A stretch of 64,000 bases of DNA, from positions 1,984,001 to 2,048,000 of the forward strand of contig NZ_CP141062.1 of the NCBI RefSeq assembly GCF_034661295.1. The letters run 5' to 3'. Within the stretch, counting starts at the first letter, position 1. Each line of letters starts with the position of its first letter. The notes under the pieces are model-generated. The model was given only the letters and a program-made list of their open reading frames with translations. It was not told where the DNA came from and made no database searches. The stretch comes from Faecalibacter sp. LW9 (GTDB lineage: Bacteria; Bacteroidota; Bacteroidia; Flavobacteriales; Weeksellaceae). A program made the translations under genes and the position numbers. Shown here in pieces: positions 35,173-44,932 of this stretch.

Positions 35173-36228
35173 TTATTTAGTCGTAATATTCGCTCCGTCA
35201 AACAGGTTGATAAAACCATTGATAACAATGGCATCGTTTTCATTTAATCCACCTGACACAAGCGTTTTATTGCCGATATTTTTTGATATGGTTATCGTTT
35301 GCAAAACAGCTTTTCCGTTTTTTATCAGATACACTTTTGCTTTTCCGTTTTCTTCCATAATGGCAGATGTCGGAATAAGAATACCTTGCTCTTGTTTGAT
35401 GTCAGAAAGATTTACTTTGCCGAACATTCCCGATTTTATGGTTAAGTTTTTTGTATTAGCAACCTGAAACTGTACAGGAAAACTATTGCCCATATTGGCT
35501 TTGCTCCCTATCATTTTTACTTTAGCCGAAAGGGAAATGTCGGGATAAGCATCAGCACTGATTTTGTAAGTTTTATTGTTTTGAAACTGCACCAAATCAT
35601 TTTCGGGAACATTGACCGTAAAGCGTAAAGTGCTTATGTCCGTGATTTGAAGCAACGGAATGCCCGGTGCTGCAAAACCGCCCACCTCATTGAGTTTGGC
35701 AGTTACTACACCGTTAAAAGGTGCTTTTATGGTAGTTTTACTGATTTGCTCTAACAAAGTAGCTTTCTGAACTTTTGCAATTTTCAATCCCAATTTTGCC
35801 TTTTCCAATTGCACACCCTGAACGGCATCAGCTTCCGTTAAAATCGTATAGCGTTTTACATCATCTTCAAAACCCTCAATCTGCACTTCAACCGTTTGCA
35901 GTTGTAATTTCAACAATGAATTATCCAACTGAATAAGTGTTTGTCCTTTGCTTACATTGCTTCCTACATCTACCAAAACTGCATTGATTTTCCCCTGTAT
36001 ATCCGCACTGATTTTGGTTTCTTTGTTCGGCTCAAATGTGCCCGTATAAGCATTTATATCATCAATAGTCTGCAAACGAATAGTGTCCGCACTTACGGAA
36101 ATCGGTTGTTCTTTGTCGTACTGATATACCTTGCTTTCGGTGGTTTCTTTGTTGCTTTTCAGTTTAAAAAACACAAGTGCTATTACCGCAATCAAAGCAA
36201 TTATCCCGATTATTTTTTTCCAATTCAT
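35173..36228 (-). CDS. RND periplasmic adaptor (HlyD/MFP family)
   Basis: 351 aa. N-terminal membrane anchor (KKIIGIIALIAVIALVFFKL), no lipobox cysteine. The lipoyl/barrel-sandwich halves are clear (TKISADIQGKINAVLVDVGSNVSKGQTLIQLDNSLL and KTTIKAPFNGVVTAKLNEVGGFAAPGIPLLQI, shortened here to their pattern), then the beta-barrel and membrane-proximal domains. Stop lies 11 bases before the RND ATG and the start is 24 bases after the TolC gene. Bridges pump and outer-membrane channel. Confidence 0.9.
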   Translation of the reverse strand: MNWKKIIGIIALIAVIALVFFKLKSNKETTESKVYQYDKEQPISVSADTIRLQTIDDINAYTGTFEPNKETKISADIQGKINAVLVDVGSNVSKGQTLIQLDNSLLKLQLQTVEVQIEGFEDDVKRYTILTEADAVQGVQLEKAKLGLKIAKVQKATLLEQISKTTIKAPFNGVVTAKLNEVGGFAAPGIPLLQITDISTLRFTVNVPENDLVQFQNNKTYKISADAYPDISLSAKVKMIGSKANMGNSFPVQFQVANTKNLTIKSGMFGKVNLSDIKQEQGILIPTSAIMEENGKAKVYLIKNGKAVLQTITISKNIGNKTLVSGGLNENDAIVINGFINLFDGANITTK

Positions 36229-36252
36229 CTTCTTGATTTCTTATTCGTTATT

Positions 36253-37578
36253 TTAATTCTTAATTGTTCCTGTCAGCTTTTTAAGTTCCAAATCTGCTTT
36301 CAGATAATCTACAACTGCCGACAAGTAATTTTGCTGTGCTTCACGAAGTGCATTATCAGCCAATAAAACATCTGTAAGCGTTGCCGTACCTTGTTTTTGT
36401 TGTAAAATGGTTTGCTCATAAATGGATTGAGCCAAAGCGATTTGATTTTCGGTATTGATAACCGTTTGCTGTGCTGTATTTCGCTGTCGGGTTGCATTTT
36501 CAATTTCCATTTTGTTTTTATCGCCAATCAGTTGAGCCTGTAACTCGTTATTGCTGATTTCTAATTGCTTTTGATTGATTTTTCGTTGTGTAACCGTTCC
36601 GTTGAAAAGCGGGTAAGTCAGTTGCAAACCTGCAAAGCCTATGGGATAGAATTTCAGAAAATCGTTTGGTGTTTTATCGTAGCCAAAACCTGTTGTTCCG
36701 TAGGAAGCAATCAAATTCAGTGAGGGCATAAACCGTGATTTGTTCAGCGTATTCAATTCACTATTCAATAGTTTATTTTGTGTCTGAATAATCTTCAAAT
36801 CCAATATGTTTTCTACATTATTTTCAGTTAAGATTTGTTGTTCGATTTCAGAAACAACGGTCATATTTTGCTCCAATGGAATACCGATATTCAGTTTCAG
36901 TGCATTCAGAATTGAAATGTATTTGTTGCGAACGTTTTCCTTTTGGGTATTTAACTGGTCGGCTTGTAATTTTACTTTGCTCACATCTGTTCCCTTTGCC
37001 AATAACTGTTCTTTCAACAGTTCCATATTCTTTAAGAGCTTTTGGGTATTTATCAGATTGCTTTCCAAAAAATCCAATTGATGTTTTAGAATTTGAGCAT
37101 TGTAATACAGCGTAGTTATGTCGTATAAAACCTGTTCTTCCGATTTTTGAAATTGAAGATGTGTCAGTTCATTCGCAATTTTTGTATTCTCAATTGCTCC
37201 ATAAACCTGCGGATTATACAAAGGCAGTGCCAATTGCACATTTGCATTGATGTTGTGCGGAACACCAAATTGTAAATCCCTGAATTGTCCCTCCGGTGCT
37301 TGCGGATTGAGTGCATTCATCGGCATTAGTTGCGTAGGCAATTCCATAAAATATTTGTAATCGGCATTGGCTGTAACTTTCGGAATAAGATTGGCTTTTG
37401 CTTCTTTTTCCCTTTGTTCGCTAATACTGATATGGTTTCGGTTGATTTGCAGGGTTTTGTTATAGATCTGTGCCGTATCAATACATTGTTTCAGTGTCCA
37501 GACTTCCTGTGCCTGAACGGTATTCCACCCGATAAATAGCAACGGAATAATAAATAGTTTGGGAGCGTTTACTAACAT
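36253..37578 (-). CDS. TolC-family outer-membrane channel
   Basis: 441 aa with signal peptide (PKLFIIPLLFIGWNTVQAQ). It has the two-repeat helical pattern of outer-membrane efflux proteins: EVWTLKQCIDTAQIYNKTLQ at the mature N-terminus, long coiled-coil helices (LKHQLDFLESNLINTQKLLK), and ENQIALAQSIYEQTILQQ with LADNALREAQQNYLSAVVDY near the end. Channel partner of the adaptor and RND pump downstream. Confidence 0.9.
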   Translation of the reverse strand: MLVNAPKLFIIPLLFIGWNTVQAQEVWTLKQCIDTAQIYNKTLQINRNHISISEQREKEAKANLIPKVTANADYKYFMELPTQLMPMNALNPQAPEGQFRDLQFGVPHNINANVQLALPLYNPQVYGAIENTKIANELTHLQFQKSEEQVLYDITTLYYNAQILKHQLDFLESNLINTQKLLKNMELLKEQLLAKGTDVSKVKLQADQLNTQKENVRNKYISILNALKLNIGIPLEQNMTVVSEIEQQILTENNVENILDLKIIQTQNKLLNSELNTLNKSRFMPSLNLIASYGTTGFGYDKTPNDFLKFYPIGFAGLQLTYPLFNGTVTQRKINQKQLEISNNELQAQLIGDKNKMEIENATRQRNTAQQTVINTENQIALAQSIYEQTILQQKQGTATLTDVLLADNALREAQQNYLSAVVDYLKADLELKKLTGTIKN

Positions 37579-37619
37579 AATTGAGTAAATTTTTTTTGTT
37601 TCGTTTTTAATTATCTTAA

Positions 37620-37946
37620 TTATTCCTGTCGTATCATCGTCAACAACATTTTAAAGCGTTCGATAGCTTTCAAGGAATGTGGAACGTTCGCAGGCATAAT
37701 GATAGACTGTCCTTTGCTCAAATAAAAGGATTTTCCATTGATGGTTATTTCTGCTTCACCGTCCAAAATTTGGACAATCGCATCATAAGAAGTTTTATGC
37801 TCCGAAAGACCTTGTTCTTTATCAAACGAGAAAAGCGTTAGATTTCCTGCTTTACTTTTTGTAAGCTGTTTGCTAATTACACCTCCGTCTGTGTATTCAA
37901 TCGTATCTTCCAATGAGAATACGGTTTCTTTTTCAAATGCTGCCAT
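37620..37946 (-). CDS. Small cupin-domain protein
   Basis: 108 aa, single cupin barrel: LTLFSFDKEQGLSEHKTSYD (motif 1 with His) and GQSIIMPANVPHSLKAIERF (motif 2 with PxxxPH). First gene of the efflux operon, directly behind the TetR-type operator. Often acts as a sensor or as an accessory to redox or efflux genes; the substrate is not predictable. Confidence 0.85.
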   Translation of the reverse strand: MAAFEKETVFSLEDTIEYTDGGVISKQLTKSKAGNLTLFSFDKEQGLSEHKTSYDAIVQILDGEAEITINGKSFYLSKGQSIIMPANVPHSLKAIERFKMLLTMIRQE

Positions 37947-37967
37947 ACCTTTTCATTTTTAAAATTT

Positions 37968-38016
37968 GTTAGTTAGTATTCACTCGCAAAAGTATAAATA
38001 TTTTCAGAGAGAACAA
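37968..38016 (-). promoter_or_regulatory. Efflux operon promoter with TetR-type operator
   Basis: On the minus strand TTG (38014-38016), 19 bases, TACTTTTG (37987-37994) is a perfect Bacteroidota promoter. The -7 box is followed directly by GCGAGTGAATACTAACTAAC (down to 37968), an imperfect palindrome. The same word, 26 of 27 bases alike, lies at the tetR promoter (42205-42231), so one regulator probably controls both. Confidence 0.82.
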
Positions 38017-38041
38017 TACCTTTCTCTGACAAATCACTGAT

Positions 38042-40573
38042 TTACTTTCTTCTTTTAATCCATTTGTACATCTCAAACCACAAAACTGAAGTCGCAGCAA
38101 TTAAAAATGTCATTCCTAATTCTGGGATGTTCAATCCGGTTACGTGAAAGAAACCGGCAAATATCGGTATGTACAATATGGCGAAAAGTAATATCAATGT
38201 TGCTCCGATGATAACTGGAAACAAACGGTTTTTGTATTTGAAACTCTCAAACATACTGTAAACGAATGAGCGATTGACCAGGCTCAAAAATACATTAGCA
38301 AAAATCAAGGTCGTAAAAACCATTGCTCTTGTCGTTTCTTCGTCACTTCCTTTTTGAACAGAAAATTGATAAGAGAACAATACACCTGCTGTAATGATCA
38401 AACCTTGAATAATGCTGATGCTTAATTCTTTCCAATTCAAGAAAGTTTCGGTCATTTTCCGTGGTTTTCGTTGCATCGTGTCTTTTTCCATCGGTTCATT
38501 TTCATAGACAATGGAACAGGTTGGTCCCATAATCAACTCCAGAAAAATAACGTGTACCGGCGTAAAAATATGCGGATAAATCCAACCCAAAAACAAAGGC
38601 AGCGAAACGGTCAGAATAATAGGAATATGAATGGAGATAATATACTGAATGGCTTTTTTGATATTGGCATAAATTCGTCTCCCTGCTGCAATTCCTGTGA
38701 TGAGTTTGTCCAAATCATCATTGGTAATCACTAATGAAGCTGCTGCTTTGGCTATTTCCGTTCCTTTGCTTCCCATTGCTACACCAATATGAGCAGCTTT
38801 CAGTGCAGGAGCATCGTTTACGCCATCGCCCAACATAGCAACAACTTCTTCATCTTTTTTGAAAGCATTGACTATTTTTAATTTAGCTTCGGGAAACATT
38901 CGGGTAAACAAGGTCGTTTTTCTTGACAGTTCAATCAATTCCGTTTCGGTGTGATGGATAATTTCAGCACCATTTACAGCCGGAGTTTCATTGATAATTC
39001 CCGCTTGCTGAGCAATCGCATTAGTAGTTTCGGCATTATCGCCTGTAATCACTTTTACTTTAATACCAGCATTGTAAATCTTTTGGAAAACTTCCTGAAT
39101 ATTTTTCTTTGGTGGGTCGTAAAACACGGTAAATCCTAAGAATTCAAAGTTGAAATCTTGTTGTTTTTCGGGGAAATCATTTCCTTCAAAATCGGCTTTG
39201 GCAACTCCTAAAACCCGATAACCTTGTTTGCCAAAATCACTGATATGCTGACGCATTTTTTCTTTTTCACTTTCTGAAAGATTGGACACGGCAAGAATGG
39301 CTTCGGGAGCACCTTTGGTGGCTATTATTCGCTCTCCCAATCCATTTTCAAAAAGATGGGTCATCATCGGTGGTTTACCGTCCAGCGGATATTCGTGTAT
39401 CATTTGGAAATCTTTCCGTTGGTCATTCTGTTGTGTTTGCTCGTAAGCCTGATGCAATGTTTTTTCCATTGGATCAAACGGAACAGGTTCACTACTCCAC
39501 ATCGCAAATGCAATGAGTTCGGAAAGTTCGGGTGAATTAAAATGGGCTTCGTCAAAAACCTTGTTGGATTTATAATCAAAAAGGGCTTTCAAATGCATCG
39601 AATTTTCGGTAATGGTACCGGTTTTATCTGTACAAATTACAGTAGTGCTTCCCAGTGTTTCTACCACGCTGCTACGCTTGATTATTATACCTTCACGCAT
39701 TAGTTTCCACGCTCCCAATGCCATAAACGTAGTGAAAGCCACAGGAATTTCTTCCGGTAAAATAGACATTGCCAAAGTCAGTCCCACTAACAGGCTTTCA
39801 ATAATATTTCGGGATTGCCAAAAACTGAATGCCCAAACCATCAGAAAAACTACTATTCCAATAACGGCCATCCATTTGACAAATTTTGTAATCTGGATTT
39901 GCAAGGGTGATTGCTCTCCTTTGATCTTCTGAATGGATTGTCCGATTTTTCCCAGCTTGGTTTCCGCACCGATTTTTTCTACTTTAAAAACTGCCAGTCC
40001 AGAAACCGTCAACGAACCGCTATATACTTTTCTGTCTTCGGTATCCTGACTTTTGAACACCGAAAAGCTTTCTCCTGTTAGCGATGCTTCATTGACCGAA
40101 AAATCATTGCTGTGCACAATCTCACCATCCGCATTGATCATCTTTCCTTCTTCGGTAATGCACAAATCTCCCACGGCAATTTCGTGGGTAGGGATTTGTA
40201 TTACTTTTGAGTTTCGGATAACCGTACTGAGCGGTTCGTTAAGCTTTTCCAATGCTTCCAATGCCTTTTTACTACGATTATCCTGATAGAACGAAATACC
40301 TGAAACGGCTATAATCGCTCCCAACATAAAAATTGCTTCGGAATAATTGCCCACAATCACATAAATAATCGCCACGGCAATGAGCAAAAGTAGCATCGGC
40401 TCTTTCAGTATCTCCAATAGCATCGTGTACCAGGTACTTTTCTTCACGTTATCTGCCTGATTATAACCGAAATCCTTTCGAGAGGTTTTAAGATCTTCCT
40501 CCGAAAGTCCGGTCAGGTTTTGAGGAATATTGTATTGCATTGTTTCTATAGTTTTTTTCTTAATCTCCACCAA
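38042..40573 (-). CDS. P2-type cation-transporting ATPase
   Basis: 843 aa from the first ATG; an in-frame Met 12 codons later (MQYNIPQNLTGLSEEDL) is the more natural start and removes most of the overlap with the cytochrome gene. Hallmarks: actuator SLTGES, PEEIPVAF in membrane helix 4, phosphorylation site ICTDKTGT (about 312-319), nucleotide-binding KGAPEA, hinge MLGDGVNDAPALK, and ten predicted membrane helices. PEEIP and overall layout place it with Ca/Mn-type P2 pumps. Last gene of the tetR-lipoprotein-cytochrome b-ATPase operon. Confidence 0.88.
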   Translation of the reverse strand: MVEIKKKTIETMQYNIPQNLTGLSEEDLKTSRKDFGYNQADNVKKSTWYTMLLEILKEPMLLLLIAVAIIYVIVGNYSEAIFMLGAIIAVSGISFYQDNRSKKALEALEKLNEPLSTVIRNSKVIQIPTHEIAVGDLCITEEGKMINADGEIVHSNDFSVNEASLTGESFSVFKSQDTEDRKVYSGSLTVSGLAVFKVEKIGAETKLGKIGQSIQKIKGEQSPLQIQITKFVKWMAVIGIVVFLMVWAFSFWQSRNIIESLLVGLTLAMSILPEEIPVAFTTFMALGAWKLMREGIIIKRSSVVETLGSTTVICTDKTGTITENSMHLKALFDYKSNKVFDEAHFNSPELSELIAFAMWSSEPVPFDPMEKTLHQAYEQTQQNDQRKDFQMIHEYPLDGKPPMMTHLFENGLGERIIATKGAPEAILAVSNLSESEKEKMRQHISDFGKQGYRVLGVAKADFEGNDFPEKQQDFNFEFLGFTVFYDPPKKNIQEVFQKIYNAGIKVKVITGDNAETTNAIAQQAGIINETPAVNGAEIIHHTETELIELSRKTTLFTRMFPEAKLKIVNAFKKDEEVVAMLGDGVNDAPALKAAHIGVAMGSKGTEIAKAAASLVITNDDLDKLITGIAAGRRIYANIKKAIQYIISIHIPIILTVSLPLFLGWIYPHIFTPVHVIFLELIMGPTCSIVYENEPMEKDTMQRKPRKMTETFLNWKELSISIIQGLIITAGVLFSYQFSVQKGSDEETTRAMVFTTLIFANVFLSLVNRSFVYSMFESFKYKNRLFPVIIGATLILLFAILYIPIFAGFFHVTGLNIPELGMTFLIAATSVLWFEMYKWIKRRK

Positions 40574-41123
40574 TCATTTTTGAAGCAATCCCTTTTTTAT
40601 TGGATAATTCAGCGATTACAACTCCCACAAAATGCAAAAGAATAAAAATCGGAAACCAATAAATGCCCCATTTGTGGACAGTTTCAATATCTTCTTTCCA
40701 TTGCGGAAAAAATCCTTTTTCAATACAAATACCCGTAACGGCAGAAATGAATACAAAAAGATAAAAATACACATAAGTAAAACCCTGTAACCGTTCTTTA
40801 AGTGGTTGATTGCTTTTAAATGGGTTAGGAAAGCGAATACCTTTTACCAACATATAAATTATTCTTGCAAGCAATGAAAATATCATAATGTGGGCAAATA
40901 CTTCGTGCCACTGCCACATTGGTTCACGAATGCTTTTAGCGATTTCCGTCATCTGCTCTTTGGGTATTGCCGATGTTTTACTTTCAATAATTCCTGCTAT
41001 ATGGTTTTTATTCATCCAATACATACGAAGAAAACCAGTGATAAATAGCACAGGCATTGCAAATGCCATTATCCAATGCAGTAAACGATGAAAAATTGTA
41101 AATTTTTGTTGGGATTTCATCAC
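40560..41123 (-). CDS. Cytochrome b561-type membrane protein
   Basis: 187 aa with four hydrophobic helices. Histidines suited to bind heme b lie in FHRLLHWIMAFAMPVLFITG (helix 1), WHEVFAHIMIFSLLARIIY (helix 2) and HKWGIYWFPIFILLHFVGVV (helix 4), as in Ni/Fe-hydrogenase-type b561 subunits. Probably passes electrons across the inner membrane, maybe to a periplasmic reductase. The stop overlaps the start of the P-type ATPase gene. Confidence 0.82.
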   Translation of the reverse strand: MMKSQQKFTIFHRLLHWIMAFAMPVLFITGFLRMYWMNKNHIAGIIESKTSAIPKEQMTEIAKSIREPMWQWHEVFAHIMIFSLLARIIYMLVKGIRFPNPFKSNQPLKERLQGFTYVYFYLFVFISAVTGICIEKGFFPQWKEDIETVHKWGIYWFPIFILLHFVGVVIAELSNKKGIASKMIGGD

Positions 41124-41132
41124 TAAGAAAAT

Positions 41133-41588
41133 TTAGTTAAAATACTGATGATAGTGCTGATAAGAATATTGCAGTTGCGAAACAATTTCATTTGCTTTTA
41201 TTGCATCTGTTTCATTCTCTAATGTCTTAACTATGTCAAGGTGTGGGTGCAGCCATTTGTGCAGTTCATCGTGGCTTTTTCCGTCCATTGTACAACTTTT
41301 TATGAGTTGGCTGTTTTGGTCTTTTAGTTGTTCGGCAAGAGTTTTATAATCCGTCTTTCCGTCCTGAATATAGGTATTAACCAATTCTTCACCTTTCAAT
41401 ACAAAGGGTTTCATTTCTTCGTTCACAAGCCATTTTTCTCCATTGTTGAGCTCAATAGATTCTGAATTTTCATCGTGATGATGTTCTGCGTGGTTTTCGG
41501 TTTCCTGATGTGCTGTTGATTTTTCAGTAGAATTATTACAACTCCACAAAAGTACAACACTCATCCCAAATACAATTACTTTTTTCAT
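41133..41588 (-). CDS. Histidine-rich lipoprotein
   Basis: 151 aa with a lipoprotein signal peptide (KKVIVFGMSVVLLWSC, lipobox cysteine about residue 17). The mature part starts with a His-rich cluster (ENHAEHHHDENSE), and more histidines follow near the end (DELHKWLHPHL; YQHYHQYF). The four-helix appearance and His clusters suggest metal binding in the periplasm. It stands between tetR and the cytochrome gene, 9 bases from the latter, in one operon. Confidence 0.78.
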   Translation of the reverse strand: MKKVIVFGMSVVLLWSCNNSTEKSTAHQETENHAEHHHDENSESIELNNGEKWLVNEEMKPFVLKGEELVNTYIQDGKTDYKTLAEQLKDQNSQLIKSCTMDGKSHDELHKWLHPHLDIVKTLENETDAIKANEIVSQLQYSYQHYHQYFN

Positions 41589-41595
41589 AATCTGA

Positions 41596-42186
41596 TTATT
41601 TCTTTTCTATCATTTTTAAAATTCCCTCTAAAACTGCTGTGCCGTCTTTCATTAGGTTAGACTTATGCCCCGAAATTTTCCATTTCAAAACCGTCATTCT
41701 CATTCCTCCAAGTATAATGGTGGTAAGCGTAGATGCACCTATTAATTTGTTGTATGTTCCGTCTTTTTGCCCTTTTTCGATGTTCTTATTGACGTATTGA
41801 TGCATTAAGTCCATTATCTCGGAAACCTTATAACTTAATCCTTCATCATAATGAAAAATACTTTCTGCAAAAATCACACTGACAATCGCTGGTTTATTGG
41901 TAAATGTTTGTAGTTGTGAATTGAAAATGGCTCTCAATTTATCACCTTCCGTATCGTTTGGTTTGAAGGGAAGAGACTGAATGCGGTTTTTCATTTCGCT
42001 TTTGAAATACGACAATAAGCTCAACAAAATTTCATTTTTACTTTTGAAATGTCGATATAATGCGGGTTCAGATAAACCAATGTCTTCGGCAAGTGTTTTA
42101 ATGGTCAGATTCTGAATTCCAAATTTTGAAATCCTGTTTGTTGCCGCTTCCATTATCTCAATTTGTCTGTCTGTAAATTCTTGCAT
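41596..42186 (-). CDS. TetR-family transcriptional regulator
   Basis: 196 aa. The N-terminal HTH is typical: RQIEIMEAATNRISKFGIQNLTIKTLAEDIGLSEPALYRHFKSKNEIL (pattern residues 6-53). The C-terminal ligand/dimer domain is helical. First gene of its own operon; its promoter carries the same 27-base operator as the efflux operon promoter, so it likely represses both and is released by a pump substrate. Confidence 0.92.
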   Translation of the reverse strand: MQEFTDRQIEIMEAATNRISKFGIQNLTIKTLAEDIGLSEPALYRHFKSKNEILLSLLSYFKSEMKNRIQSLPFKPNDTEGDKLRAIFNSQLQTFTNKPAIVSVIFAESIFHYDEGLSYKVSEIMDLMHQYVNKNIEKGQKDGTYNKLIGASTLTTIILGGMRMTVLKWKISGHKSNLMKDGTAVLEGILKMIEKK

Positions 42187-42204
42187 ACTTTTTAAATTAA
42201 AAAA

Positions 42205-42253
42205 GTTAGTTAGTATTCACTCGTAAAAGTAAGTAAACTTTTTAATTCAACAA
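42205..42253 (-). promoter_or_regulatory. tetR promoter with TetR-type operator
   Basis: Minus strand: TTG (42251-42253), 19 bases, TACTTTTA (42224-42231), followed directly by CGAGTGAATACTAACTAAC (to 42205). Same arrangement as at 37968-38016. Autoregulation is the natural reading. Confidence 0.8.
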
Positions 42254-42301
42254 GTTTTTTACAAAAAAAATGAATTGGTTGTTAGGGCAGGTAAAATTGG
42301 C

Positions 42302-42352
42302 TCTTTTCAAACTTTGGGTGGTGGGTGGGCTTGGTGCGGTTTGCAAATGTGC
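42302..42352. repeat. GT-rich hairpin repeat, right border of the efflux block
   Basis: TTTTCAAACTTTGGG and GGTTTGCAAATGTGCC form an inverted repeat around a GGTGGTGGGTGGGCTTGG stretch; the stretch recurs at 56,005. No gene lies between 42187 and 42633. Confidence 0.55.
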
Positions 42353-42490
42353 CAATGTGTGTCAGCTGAAATTATTTTTTAAAATGTGCGGCGGGAAAAT
42401 TTTTTAAAACCTTTCGGGTCGGTCTGTGTCAAGTTGTAGCGACACTGTCTGTTTTGTCGTGAATGTTGATAATAGTAGGGGCTTACGCTT

Positions 42491-42588
42491 GCCTGTAACG
42501 AGCGGGCCGCGGCTTGGCGATAGTGGCGGATTAGGAAGCACGAACTTTCTATATTTCCCTTAACCCGCCATTGCGCCAAACCCTTGTG
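42491..42588 (-). repeat. attC-like site e (IS1182 copy F inserted)
   Basis: GCCTGTAAC (42491-42499) is the exact reverse complement of the opening box GTTACAGGC at 31261, 11.2 kb away. It is followed by GGCTTGGCGATAGTGGCGG, pairing with CCGCCATTGCGCCAAACC (about 42567-42584). GCCTGTAAC keeps the RYYYAAC-like core. Closing box beyond the IS at 44292. Confidence 0.82.
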
Positions 42589-42591
42589 CTT

Positions 42592-44281
42592 GTTGCACAA
42601 CTAGAATAACTTAAAATTTCTTAACTTGTTATCATGCAAGGCAAAAAAGAATTTACACCCCAATTATTTTACGATTTAAGTTTAGATCGATTGGTACCTT
42701 TTGATAATTACTATCGAATAATACAGCGAGAATTATCATTTGATTTTCTTTATCAAGCGACCGCTAAATATTATGGAAAAGAAGGTCAAAAAAGTATTGA
42801 TCCTGTGGTCTTTTTCAAGATCTTATTGGTGGGTTATTTAAACAACATCAACAGCGATCGGGCATTGATTCGCTACTGTAGCAATTGTTTAGATGTACGT
42901 TTATTTTTAGGCTATGATTTAAATGAAGATTTACCTTGGCATTCAACCATTAGCCGAACACGTCAATTATTAGGAGAAGAAGTTTTTTTAGAATTGTTTC
43001 GTCAAGTGTTAAGTCTTTGCGTTAAAAAAGGAATGGTTCAAGGTCGTCGTCAAGCGGTGGATAGTGCATTTATCAAAGCCAATGCCAGCATGGATAGTTT
43101 AGTTGAAAAAGAAGTTTTAGAGGATGCTTCTGCTTATGTCAACGAATTAGAAGAAAATAGTGAATATAAAGTAACATCGACACGAAAAAAGATAGTAGAG
43201 CAACACCATAATTGGAAAAAAGAAGAATTTAAAGCGATGCCTGCCGCTCGAAAAAGTGTCCAAATCAATGAAGATGGGGAAGAAATCAGGCTCAAATTTT
43301 TAAGCAATCACACCCATTATAGTCCAACGGATCCTGATGCTAAAATCTCTACCAAACCAGGAAAACCGAGACAATTAAATTATGCAGGTCAATTAGCCGT
43401 AGATGATAAACACCATGTCATTACAGGCGCTTGTGCCAGTACAGCAGGGAGCAAGGACAGTGCGATTTTTTCAGAAATCATGAATCAAACCTTGGCAAAT
43501 TTTAAGGGTAATGAGATGCAAATCGATCAAGTCTTAGCGGATGCAGGTTACAGTAGTGGTGAAAGTTTAGGGTATTGTGAAACCCACGGAATCGATGCTT
43601 ATATTCCTAATTTTGGACAGTATAAACCTGAGCGTGAAGGCTTTATTTTCAACAAAGAATTAAACCAATACGAATGTATCCAAGAAGGAGGAAATGGAGC
43701 GATTTTACCATTTAAACGTATTTTAACCGATAGTAAAGGTTACCAAAAGAAAAGTTACCGCAGTAGCGAAAAATCGTGTGCAGACTGCCCTTTAAGACAG
43801 TCATGTTGTGGAAAAGTAACAAAGTTCAAAAAAATCGAAGAAAGCATTCACAAGCCCTTATACGATCGGATGCACGAGAAAATAACCAAGAATAAACGGT
43901 ATTTTAAACAGATGGTCAAAAGACGAAGTGCAACGGTAGAACCCGTTTTAGGTACTTTAATCAACCATCACAATATGAAACGTATCAATAGCCGAGGAAT
44001 GGCCTAAGCGAACAAACATGTTCTCTTAGCCGCCTTATGCTATAACCTGAAGAAATACCTGAAATTTACGCCTAAAAAGTCCAAATTACTAGCCCAAATC
44101 TGTGCCTTACCAAAGGTACAGCATGCTATTTTTAAAACAGGTGAATTAGACTTTAAAATCCGCTTTTTTCAACCACTTTATTATTAAAATCATTGCATTT
44201 TAATCAAAAACAAACCTCGCTTAAAAAGGCTTAAACGAGGTCATATATGATTTTATTTTGTTGAGTTTTGAGTTGTGCAAC
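42592..44281 (+). mobile_element. IS1182-family element, copy F
   Basis: Complete by its ends: GTTGCACAAC (42592-42601) and GTTGTGCAAC (44272-44281), 1,690 bp. The transposase carries a nonsense codon, see the gene entry. Confidence 0.88.
42634..44007 (+). pseudogene. IS1182-family transposase with premature stop (copy F)
   Basis: 457 residues, then TAA where the other copies have CAA or CTA (GGAATGGCCTAAGCG near 44005). The sequence after the stop still encodes the remaining C-terminus to about 44,187. All catalytic blocks lie before the stop, so partial activity is conceivable, but about 70 residues are missing. Confidence 0.82.
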
Positions 44282-44308
44282 GGTTACCGATGTTACATGC
44301 TGGCGCTA

Positions 44309-44932
44309 TTATAGAATTTTGTCAAGTTTTTCTTGTGTAATTATTTGATTACTTTCAATAACTTTTATAGTTGGTGGTTCAGAAAATTCAAATTCTTTTA
44401 ATTCTGCAATCAATTCATTAAACTCTTCCGAAGTTGCCACAACTACATTATCTAAACCTATAACATCTCCACTTTTAATTTTAGTTTTTACACTTTGCGC
44501 TTCTCTCTCCTCTAAAGTAATTAAATAGCACAGAGCCTTTCTATGAACGTATTTTAAAGCTATTGCTTCCAAATCTGCTTGTTTGTATCTTTCTCTTAAA
44601 CTTGTTTTTACGCTCCAACAGATTGGACCACGTTCAGCAGTGTAAAACATTAAATCATATATTACATTTGGAACAAATGCAACTTTAGCACTCATGTAAA
44701 TCGGTAAAATTCCTTCTCTAACACACAATGTTGCTAAAATATATTCAAATACTTTTCCATTAAGATTGTTATTTCTGTCTGGATGATTTGAGTATTCTGC
44801 CCAATATTGTTGAATATATTCAGATGGTTTGTTGTATTCTACTTCTAAAAAATTAGGTAGTAAGCTGTCAAATATTTGTTCAGCCTTATTATCTCGTCCT
44901 ATTGTAATACTTAATTCGTTAAGTTTACCCAT
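44309..44932 (-). CDS. Type II restriction endonuclease, partner of the m5C methyltransferase
   Basis: 207 aa. A PD-(D/E)XK-like centre is visible: EYILATLCVREGI, PNVIYDLMFYT with the Asp, and ICWSVKTSLRERYKQAD with the S-x-K strand. Such a gene directly behind a cytosine methyltransferase (8-base overlap at 44925-44932) is expected to be its restriction enzyme. The recognition sequence cannot be inferred here. Stop codon 17 bases from the cassette edge. Confidence 0.75.
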   Translation of the reverse strand: MGKLNELSITIGRDNKAEQIFDSLLPNFLEVEYNKPSEYIQQYWAEYSNHPDRNNNLNGKVFEYILATLCVREGILPIYMSAKVAFVPNVIYDLMFYTAERGPICWSVKTSLRERYKQADLEAIALKYVHRKALCYLITLEEREAQSVKTKIKSGDVIGLDNVVVATSEEFNELIAELKEFEFSEPPTIKVIESNQIITQEKLDKIL

